A DNA stretch of 8,161 nt from Acidobacteriaceae bacterium (GTDB lineage Bacteria > Acidobacteriota > Terriglobia > Terriglobales > Acidobacteriaceae). Where the stretch lies: the NCBI GenBank assembly GCA_030049955.1, contig JASIJX010000556.1:1-8161 (forward strand). The letters run 5' to 3'. Every line of letters begins with the position of its first letter. Within the stretch, counting starts at the first letter, position 1. The position numbers and the translations under genes are program-made. A model generated the notes under the pieces. It had not been told where the DNA came from, ran no database searches, and worked only from the letters and a program-made list of their open reading frames with translations. This document shows, piece after piece, positions 1-6,800 of the stretch.

Positions 1-1967
1 ACGTGCTGGCCCTCGAAGTCGATGCCCGCTGGGCCAACTGCCCGCCCTCTGGCTCGCCGCGCGGCCCAAAGTCGGTCGATTACCTGCTCCCCGGCGGCAT
101 CAATGGCCAGGTAGAGCTGCGCGCTGTGCCGCAGATCTTCCTCCGCGAAGTCTTCGCCAAGCCGGTGAACGTGCTCAACGCCAACCGGCACATCGACGTC
201 ACCTGCCTTATCGACTCCGGCTCCCTCACCGGATCCCAGACCGGCGCAAATGTCCGCCTGACGGCCGTGCTCCGCCAGTCAGGCAGAACTGTCGCCACCA
301 CGACGCACGATGCCCAGATTGGAAAGCCCGATCAGGAGATCCAGTTCGTGCTGGCCAACCTCGGCAACGTGCAATTGTGGGACGTCGATCATCCGCATCT
401 GTGCGAGCTTGAAGTCACGCTTGAAACCGAAGGCCGGCCACTTCACCGCTATGCCGCCCGCATCGGCCTGCGCGAGGCGCGCTTCGCACTCGATGGCTTC
501 TACCTCAATGGCCGCCGCCTGCAACTCTTCGGCCTCAACCGCCACGAGCTGTTTCCTTATCTTGGCTTCGCCGCGCCCAACCGCCTGTTGCGCCGCGACG
601 CCGAGATCCTCCGCAATCAGTTCAACGTGAACATCGTGCGCTGCTCGCATTACCCGCAGTCGGAAGCATTCCTCGAGGCCTGCGACGAGCTCGGCATCCT
701 GGTGTGGGAAGAGCTGCCCGGCTGGCAGTACATCGGCGACGACAGCTTCTGCAAGCTTGCCATCCGCGACGTGGAGCAGATGATCCGCCGCGACCGCAAT
801 CATCCCTCCGTAGCCATATGGGGCGTGCGCATCAACGAATCGCACAACGATCCGGAGCTTTACCGCCAGACGCGCGCTCTCGCGCACTCGCTCGACGACT
901 CGCGGCCCACCTCCGGCACTATGACTCCGGATTCGCGCAAAAACTGGCAGCAGGAGTGGGCGCAGGATGTCTTCGCCTATGATGACTACCACGCCGATCC
1001 GGTGGGCAAGGTGGGGATTCTCGACCCAGTCGAGGGATTCCCTTATCTGATCACCGAAACAGTCGGTCAGTTTGATTACCGTAAGGGCCGCTACTTTGAC
1101 GTGACCTATCGGCGCGCCGGCGATCTCACGCAGCAAACCGACCAGGCCATCTTCCACGCACAGGCGCACAGCCGCACCGCAGAGCATCCGCGCATCGCCG
1201 GCGCCATCGCCTGGTGCGCCTTCGACTACGCCAGCCTGATGAACGCGCACAACGTCGTCAAGTGCCCGGGCATCGCCGACGTATTCCGTATCCCCAAGCT
1301 GGGCGCTTCGTTTTATCTCGCGCAGTGCGATTCGGCGGTACGGCCCGTCATCGAGCCGGATTTCTACTGGGACTTCGGCCCGAAAACTCCTTCTGGCCCA
1401 GGCGAGCAAGCAGCGATCTTTTCCAATTGTGACCGGCTCGAACTCTTCCTCGACGGCAAGCACCACGCAACGCTGCATCCCGATCGCGCCAATTATCCGC
1501 ACCTGAAGCACGCGCCATTCTTCGCTGACCTGACGCTCGACCACGCCGGCCAATCCGAACTGCATCCCGAACTTCGTATTGACGGCTACATCGGGTCTAA
1601 TCGTGCCCTATCGCGCTCGTTCTCTTCCGATCCCTCCGCCGACCAACTCTGGCTTGCCGCGGACGATGCCGAGCTCGAAGCCGACGGTTCTGACGCCACG
1701 CGTCTCGCCTTCGCCGTCGTCGATAAGCATGGCGCGCCGCGCGCCTTCGCCACCGGGCAGGTTGCTCTCAGCATCGAAGGCCCCGGTGTCATTGTCGGCG
1801 ACAATCCGTTCTCGCTCGACGACAACGGCGGCGCAGGCGCCGTTTGGATTAGAACAGTGCCAGACCGCACCGGCATCATCCGCGTCGAAGCACGCCACTC
1901 CGCGCTGGGCGCAAAGAGGGCCAGCATACGCGTTCTCCCGGCACCGTCGACCCTCCGCGAACTGTGA
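1..1967 (+). CDS. Glycoside hydrolase family 2 (beta-galactosidase-like), 5' partial
   Basis: Retaining glycosidase that removes a terminal sugar from a beta-glycoside; galactosidase is the default guess. The frame is open from base 3 with no upstream stop, so the N-terminus, including most of the sugar-binding jelly roll and any signal peptide, is missing; 654 residues remain. Numbering from base 3: end of the sugar-binding domain (about 1-45), Ig-like domain (about 46-156), TIM barrel (about 157-440), a beta domain (about 440-545) and a C-terminal Ig-like domain (about 550-650). Barrel landmarks are GLNRHELFP, VRCSHYP, DRNHPSVAIWG and WCAFDY (W404). The acid/base is E279 in RINES and the nucleophile E352 in ITETVG; their 73-residue spacing suits GH2 (76 in E. 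coli LacZ). RINE instead of GNE marks a LacZ-divergent subgroup, so the substrate is open. It is convergent with the regulator after 91 bases, in which I see no clear terminator. The family call is firm; cell location cannot be judged. Confidence 0.93.
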   Translation, partial: VLALEVDARWANCPPSGSPRGPKSVDYLLPGGINGQVELRAVPQIFLREVFAKPVNVLNANRHIDVTCLIDSGSLTGSQTGANVRLTAVLRQSGRTVATTTHDAQIGKPDQEIQFVLANLGNVQLWDVDHPHLCELEVTLETEGRPLHRYAARIGLREARFALDGFYLNGRRLQLFGLNRHELFPYLGFAAPNRLLRRDAEILRNQFNVNIVRCSHYPQSEAFLEACDELGILVWEELPGWQYIGDDSFCKLAIRDVEQMIRRDRNHPSVAIWGVRINESHNDPELYRQTRALAHSLDDSRPTSGTMTPDSRKNWQQEWAQDVFAYDDYHADPVGKVGILDPVEGFPYLITETVGQFDYRKGRYFDVTYRRAGDLTQQTDQAIFHAQAHSRTAEHPRIAGAIAWCAFDYASLMNAHNVVKCPGIADVFRIPKLGASFYLAQCDSAVRPVIEPDFYWDFGPKTPSGPGEQAAIFSNCDRLELFLDGKHHATLHPDRANYPHLKHAPFFADLTLDHAGQSELHPELRIDGYIGSNRALSRSFSSDPSADQLWLAADDAELEADGSDATRLAFAVVDKHGAPRAFATGQVALSIEGPGVIVGDNPFSLDDNGGAGAVWIRTVPDRTGIIRVEARHSALGAKRASIRVLPAPSTLREL

Positions 1968-2058
1968 GGATCGCAGAAGTGAAAAAACTTGCCCGGATGC
2001 TCCCGATAGGAATTGCTGCCGAAAAGAACTTACCGGCGACTTGGCGGCTGCGGAAATC

Positions 2059-3498
2059 TTACTGCGCTGAATTTCCGGGCAGGACGTGGCAGGACACGAC
2101 ATCAAATCCGCGCGAAGAACCAGCCATCACACTCACGCGCAACAGAAATTCAAAATTCTTGACCGGGCCAGAAGACGAGATTCCGCAATTCTGTAAAGCC
2201 AGTGAAAGGCGGGGCAAATCCGTGACAAATTTTCCTGCGACGTCGGTCCCCTGGCCTGTTGCACCAGCCAGTATTAAAACCTGGCCAGCCTGATCAGGGT
2301 TCTGAACAAGAGCTACGATGGCGTACGATTCGCCGGCTGTGCCGGTCGTGGGGATATAGATCGATTGCTCGTTCTGCCGCGGATGAATGTTGCGAATCTC
2401 TTCATTCTGGGTACCCTGTGGAGTGAAAAACTGGAAATCCAGTCTGTCATTAAATAACGAGACCCAAGGATTCGATCTCGGACTTCCCAGAAGAATGAAG
2501 TTGTCGTCGGTCTTGAGGTCCGAAGCTCTGGTTTTGACAGCCGGTTGCACGCTGATCGTCCTTGAAGCGCTCTGCGCCAGTTCAGCAAGACTCACAGCGA
2601 TCCGAACGTCGCCAGGCGGGGTCCAGTCTTGCTGTAGAGCACTTAGGAGAATTTCCTTCGATTCCGGCGACAGGGAACTATGCTCTGGAATGTATTTCTG
2701 ATTCACATAGTCCGAAAGCGATATACGGCTCCCGGTGACCGTCTGAATCATAACGGCTGCGGGATCGCTGGTGATGATGTGCGTGGAATGGGGTGAACGG
2801 AAAAACGCGGACCACGGAAGTACTGAAAGCGCCGGAGCCTTGCTGCCCAACGTATCTTTTCTGGAAATGCGCCACAGCACGAAATTGAGCAGAATCGATA
2901 GTGCAGCCAGTACCGCAATCACCAGCAGAAGAGATCGCGGTCGAGGCCGGCCCTTAAAGAACACGGTCTCTGGGTTGGCAATAACAGGAACCGCGGCAGC
3001 CGACGTACGAGTGACTCCCGGAGCTGGAGTTGCCTGTTTGGGTGTCTCGCCGCCCCCATGAAATGCGGGCGAATCGGTCTGAAATCGCTTCCCGCGAACA
3101 AAATGGTTCGCCATCACCTCAGAAGTTGCAGTAATCTCCGGAACGTACGATCCGATGGGCAGGCTGATGCGAAAACCTGCGGAACCATTTTTTAAATAAT
3201 GTTGGTGTAAGCGCTTACGCACATCGCTAGCGGTCACTCGAACAATTGCGTCTTCGCTGGAATTGTAATTCGGTGACCTGCCGAAGACCTCGACACCTAT
3301 CACTCGTTCTTTCAATGAGTTAAAGTTTCCGGCCACCGCTTGGCGTACGACATACAGCAAGAATTGCCTACACCGGTCACTTCCGCTGAATGCGCTACCC
3401 TCGATGATCTCTTGCAGATGTTCGTTCAGTTGCTGCAGTGCCCCGTCTGATTCCACTATTTGAGTAAGAACCGCTTCGTGATCAGCGAGGGGATCCAT
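2059..3498 (-). CDS. Membrane-anchored winged-helix-like regulator (ToxR/CadC-like topology)
   Basis: Probable one-component signalling protein of 479 residues from ATG 3498. A GTG six bases upstream (3504) is also possible; ATG is preferred because AGG sits five bases before it, though no start has a strong Shine-Dalgarno. Numbers below count from the GTG; subtract 2 for the ATG. Residues 20-125 form a compact domain with QFLLYVV, LKERVIGVEVFGR, a DAIVRVTASDVRKRLHQHY segment (basic, recognition-helix-like) and LPIGSYVPE. I recall this arrangement at the N-terminus of many acidobacterial regulators. A Pro/Ala/Thr linker (about 140-180) leads to a membrane helix at 191-213, flanked by KGRPRPR and RISRK. 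The rest (about 220-481) is predicted extracytoplasmic and beta-rich, with ILLGSPRSNPW and NDRLDFQFF motifs that I cannot assign to a named family. Divergence from the receptor gene suggests control of that gene. DNA binding and orientation are inferred; the N-in call is only weakly supported by charge balance. Confidence 0.82.
   Translation of the reverse strand: MDPLADHEAVLTQIVESDGALQQLNEHLQEIIEGSAFSGSDRCRQFLLYVVRQAVAGNFNSLKERVIGVEVFGRSPNYNSSEDAIVRVTASDVRKRLHQHYLKNGSAGFRISLPIGSYVPEITATSEVMANHFVRGKRFQTDSPAFHGGGETPKQATPAPGVTRTSAAAVPVIANPETVFFKGRPRPRSLLLVIAVLAALSILLNFVLWRISRKDTLGSKAPALSVLPWSAFFRSPHSTHIITSDPAAVMIQTVTGSRISLSDYVNQKYIPEHSSLSPESKEILLSALQQDWTPPGDVRIAVSLAELAQSASRTISVQPAVKTRASDLKTDDNFILLGSPRSNPWVSLFNDRLDFQFFTPQGTQNEEIRNIHPRQNEQSIYIPTTGTAGESYAIVALVQNPDQAGQVLILAGATGQGTDVAGKFVTDLPRLSLALQNCGISSSGPVKNFEFLLRVSVMAGSSRGFDVVSCHVLPGNSAQ
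3207..3218. repeat. Perfect 12-bp palindrome resembling a LacI-family operator
   Basis: GTAAGCGCTTAC reads the same on both strands. With the preceding T it resembles the CcpA/LacI-type consensus TGWAANCGNTNWCA, failing only at the last base. It lies inside the regulator gene, about 280 bases into it, and encodes part of the conserved basic segment (RKRLH), so coding constraint may explain it. A 12-bp palindrome is also expected about twice by chance in a window of this size. A regulatory role is not established. Confidence 0.2.
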
Positions 3499-3588
3499 CT
3501 GCACCTGCCAAGCTAGTTGTTCCCAATTCTAACGTGACTCTACGGTTAACGGCTACGGGTAGATCAAACTTGCGCACGTAACAATTCT

Positions 3589-3616
3589 ATTATCAACACG
3601 ATAAAGAGAGCGTTAA
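3589..3616 (-). promoter_or_regulatory. Candidate sigma-70 promoter for the regulator gene
   Basis: Read on the minus strand, a -35 candidate TTAACG (3616-3611, four of six consensus bases) is followed after 16 bases by GATAAT (3594-3589, five of six). Transcription would start near 3582, giving a leader of about 80 bases before the ATG at 3498. The -35 box coincides with one arm of the inverted repeat at 3611-3630, so a protein bound there should occlude this promoter. TAGAAT at 3589-3584 is an alternative -10. Predicted from pattern only. Confidence 0.35.
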
Positions 3617-3630
3617 TTCGATATTTAACG
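3611..3630. promoter_or_regulatory. Inverted repeat CGTTAA-N8-TTAACG, candidate operator
   Basis: Two perfect 6-bp arms (3611-3616 and 3625-3630) flank an 8-base AT-rich spacer. Centre-to-centre spacing is 14 bases, somewhat over one helical turn, compatible with a dimeric binder. The right arm abuts the TTGACG -35 candidate of the receptor promoter, and the left arm is the -35 candidate of the regulator promoter. A further TTAACG copy lies at 3546-3551. The divergently encoded regulator is the obvious candidate ligand, but that is inference. Confidence 0.35.
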
Positions 3631-3661
3631 TTGACGAAGCCTCATCACGGAAAACTAGAAT
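3631..3661 (+). promoter_or_regulatory. Candidate sigma-70 promoter for the receptor gene
   Basis: TTGACG (3631-3636, five of six -35 bases) and TAGAAT (3656-3661, five of six -10 bases) are separated by 19 bases, longer than the 17-base optimum. Such spacing often goes with activator dependence. Transcription would start near 3668, leaving a leader of about 180 nt before the receptor start codon. The upstream inverted repeat ends at the base before the -35, a position typical for an activator that contacts sigma. Confidence 0.4.
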
Positions 3662-3679
3662 CTTCATCGGACTTTAACT

Positions 3680-3756
3680 AGCGGTCCTTCGTTCACTCTG
3701 TCGGGTATCGGAGAGGATGGTTCCCCGGCAGCAGTATGCGCAGAGACCGCTTTTTT
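3680..3756 (+). terminator. Attenuator-like long-range stem with U tract in the receptor leader
   Basis: AGCGGTC (3680-3686) can pair perfectly with GACCGCT (3745-3751), and the pairing is followed directly by a T6 run (3751-3756, sharing its first T with the stem). The intervening loop is about 58 nt. This resembles an intrinsic terminator inside the untranslated leader, about 90 bases before the start codon. The 7-bp stem and long loop make it weaker than the terminator after the receptor gene, so conditional use or chance are both possible. Confidence 0.3.
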
Positions 3757-3758
3757 AA
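3717..3758 (+). CDS. Possible 13-codon leader peptide upstream of the receptor
   Basis: ATG at 3717 opens a short frame reading MVPRQQYAQRPLF and stopping at TAA 3756-3758. GGAG (3710-3713) precedes the ATG by only three bases, which is tight but usable. The stop codon falls at the end of the T6 run of the attenuator-like stem, so a ribosome on the last codons would cover the 3' stem arm (3745-3751). There is no run of a single regulatory amino acid, although two Gln are adjacent. Too short for coding statistics, so this may be fortuitous. Confidence 0.2.
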   Translation: MVPRQQYAQRPLF

Positions 3759-3767
3759 GAACAAGCC

Positions 3768-3783
3768 GAGAGACCGATCTCTC
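3768..3783 (+). promoter_or_regulatory. Leader hairpin GAGAGA-CCGA-TCTCTC
   Basis: A perfect 6-bp stem closes a 4-base loop in the predicted receptor mRNA leader. Its left side lies in the second copy of the direct repeat AGAGACCG (3742-3749 and 3769-3776). The TCTCT arm can pair instead with AGAGA at 3742-3746, which overlaps the terminator-like arm at 3745-3751, so the two structures can compete. Seen by hand pairing only; no energy was calculated. Confidence 0.35.
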
Positions 3784-3837
3784 ACAGTTCCCCCGCAGCT
3801 TTGCTACAGGACGGGTTTCCAGAGATGAACACCAATC

Positions 3838-3844
3838 AAGGAGG
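3838..3844 (+). promoter_or_regulatory. Strong ribosome binding site AAGGAGG fixing the receptor start
   Basis: A near-perfect Shine-Dalgarno lies four bases before ATG 3849. The alternative in-frame starts, ATG 3825 and TTG 3801, have no comparable site, and starting at 3849 puts a basic n-region right at the head of the signal peptide. Confidence 0.8.
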
Positions 3845-3848
3845 CACA

Positions 3849-6800
3849 ATGCAACACATCAGGAGGCTCAGGACGGTCGTTCGCGGAGCCTTGCTAGGCA
3901 TGCTCATAGCGGGCTTCGCGCCGGTTGCTCTGCGAGCCCAGAACGCAACCTTTTCCGGGCACGTCACGGATGCGACCGGCGCCGTCGTTCAGGGAGCGCA
4001 GGTGGTCATTCGCAACCAGGCCACAAACGTGCAGTCAGCGACCAAAACAAACACGGACGGCCTGTACACAGTTCCATACCTGATCCCCGGCACGTACACC
4101 ATCTCCGTCAGTGCGGCCGGATTCACGACGCAGAACCGGGTGAATGTCGAGTTGCAGGCGGCCCAGGATGCGGTCGTGAATATCACGCTCTCGGTGGGGT
4201 CGGCAGCCGCGTCAATCGTCGTCAATGGGGCCGAGGCGCTGCTGGATAAGGGGAACGCCACACGTGGAGAAGAAGTAGAAAATACGCGCGTGACGGAGTT
4301 GCCGCTCAATGGCCGTAATCCCGTCATGCTCGACCGGTTAAATTCGTCGGTCCTCTGGAATGGCAACCTCATCTGGCAGCGCCCGTTTGACGGGCAGGTG
4401 TGGACCAATCTCGATATCAACGGCAGCGGCAACTACAACACGGAAATCATGATGGACGGCCAGCCCGACCAGACGCCGCGGCCCCAGAATGGCGGCCACA
4501 CCAACGGCGGCTACGTGGCTCCCGACGATGCCGTTCAGGATTTCAAGATCGTCACCAACCCCTACGACGCAGAGTATGGACAAACCCGCGGCGGGGCCAT
4601 CGACATGGACCTTAAGTCCGGAACTAACGCGATTCACGGCGACGTCTATGAATACGCGCGCCGCACTTGGCTGGATGCCAATTGGTGGGTCAACGACGCA
4701 GAAAAGGTGCTGAACCCGACAAAGACAGCACTGTACGCGACGCCTCAGCACAAGCTGGATCAGTATGGAGCGGAACTGGACGGCCCGGTAGTTCTTCCCA
4801 AGGTATTCAACGGACGCAATAAGCTCTTCTTTGTTGCGCAGTATGAGAACTGGAATGAGGTTGAGCCAGCATACGCGGATACCAGTGTTCCGTGCACGGC
4901 AAGCACCTGCGGTGATTGGGTGAATGGCGACTTCAGCAACCTAACCTATAACGGCGCGCCGGTCACCATCTATAACCCGTATGACACTTACAGCTGCACG
5001 GTCAACGGCAAGTCGCAGACCTGCCGCCAGCCATTTCAAAATAACCAGATACCTGGATACATGATCAATCCGGTGGCGCAGAAGCTCCTTTCGTATTATC
5101 CCGCGCCCAATCAACCGGGAACAACTGGCACTCCCTGGCAGCAAAACTACTATGCGCAGGAACCGACAGTCGACCGATACCGCAACGCGCTCATGAAGCT
5201 CGACTGGGCACCCACGGAGAGAGACAAATACACGCTCCGGTATGGATATTGGGAGCGCTACGAAACCGACATCAGCAACGGCATTCTGAGCGGACCGGCC
5301 GGCTACGGCGAAGATCCCCTTGGCGATCGCACCCACACCTTCGCCGCCCAGTGGGTCCACACCTTTTCTCCCAACCTGATTCTCAACCTCCAGGCCGGCG
5401 TCGATGTCAAGGCTGAAATTGCCGGCGTCGCTCCTACGGGCTTCGATCTGACTTCGATTGGCTGGCCAAGTTCCATGACGTCTCAGATGGGCGGACTGTC
5501 AATGATGCCGGGATTCGAGCCCAGCGGCTTTACCAACCTGAGCGGCGGAACCGGAAACGGTCTTACCACCACCGATGCCCTCAATCTGTTTCCCAGCATT
5601 ACGTGGGTCAAGGGCCGACATACATTTCACATCGGGCTGGATTTCCGTGCGGGCCAATATGCCATTGTGCAGAATGCGGGCACCGATTCGAGCGTCTCGT
5701 TCAACCAGCAGTGGACCCAGAATTGCTGGTCCTGCGGTTCGGGAAGCGACTATACCGGCAACGAAAACACAGAAGGGAACGCCATCGCTTCCATGCTTCT
5801 GGGCCTGCCGTCCAGCGGCTCTGACAACATCGGATCGACGGCGTTTTATTCAAACAAGTACTATGCGCCCTATGCGCAGGACGATTGGAAACTCACGTCG
5901 AAACTGACGCTCAATCTGGGCATTCGCTACGACCTGCAGCCCTATTACGTGGAGCGTCACAATCGCGCCGACTACGCCTTCAACACCACCACCGTCAATC
6001 CAGTGGACTCGATGCTGGCCACGACAACCTTGGCAACCGGCGCACCCATCCACGATCTCGGGGGTGTTACCTTCCTGGGAGTAAACGGAAATCCGCGCCG
6101 GGTGTACTCCACCAATCTGGGAGAGATCCAGCCTCGCGTTGGATTTGCCTATGCGATACGCAATGACTTGGTGATCCGCGGAGGAGTCGGTGAGATGTTC
6201 CAGCAGACGGATGCCTTCCCGAGCCTGAGCGGTTTTAGTTCCAGCACAAACCTCACGAACAGCCCGGATGGAGGCCTCACTCCCATCAACTGGAACGCGG
6301 CCACTAGCTGCTGCTATGGCGGCAACCTGTCGGATCCGTTTCCCAGCGTTACGCAGCCGACGGGTTCTTCGCTCGGGTTGCTCACCGGTATGGGCAACGG
6401 ACAGTCTTATCTCAACCCGAACTTCCAGATTCCCAACGTCTGGCAGTTCTCCATCGGCATCGAGCAGCAACTCACCCGCAACGACATGTTCGAGTTGAGT
6501 TATGTGGGCAATCGAGCACCCAATAATGAAACCAGCCAGAATATCGATCACTGGTCGGGTGCAGCCGAGGCCCAGTGCAACGTGCAGATGGGCGGCCGAC
6601 ATGAAGTCTGCGACGACACCTACTCGCAGGACCCAACAGCCATCTACGGCTACGTGCCAAACCCCTACTATCACGTAGCGGCCTTTGCCGGATCCACTCC
6701 TTACGGGCAGACAACGCGCCAGGCACTCAACTGGACTCAGGCTCTCGGCGGCGCATTCGGTGGCGTCACGGAATACCAGTGGAATGGCGAGCGCTCCTGG

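Larger units (their letters stand above)
3499..3848. promoter_or_regulatory. Divergent control region between regulator and receptor genes
   Basis: This 350-base stretch has no convincing protein gene apart from a possible 13-codon leader ORF. It separates the minus-strand regulator from the plus-strand receptor and is visibly more AT-rich than its flanks between about 3580 and 3680. It holds TTAACG three times (3546-3551; 3611-3616 on the minus strand; 3625-3630), one promoter candidate facing each way, and a receptor leader with terminator-like pairing. The individual elements are listed separately. Confidence 0.6.

Noticed and set aside
279..1565. 428-residue open frame on the minus strand
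   Set aside because: It lies wholly antisense to the GH2 catalytic region, whose family motifs are clear; the Val/Ala/Arg-rich product is typical of a shadow frame.
1968..2058. Possible bidirectional terminator between the convergent GH2 and regulator genes
   Set aside because: I found no stem followed by a T or A tract; only weak GC pairings are present.
3801..3848. Upstream starts for the receptor (TTG 3801, ATG 3825)
   Set aside because: Neither has a good ribosome binding site, both put extra residues ahead of a clear signal peptide, and ATG 3849 has AAGGAGG directly upstream.
3664..3849. 61-residue minus-strand frame within the receptor leader
   Set aside because: It runs antisense through the leader and the receptor Shine-Dalgarno and has no recognisable protein features.
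5850..6674. 274-residue open frame on the minus strand
   Set aside because: Antisense to the receptor barrel, with no domain-like features.
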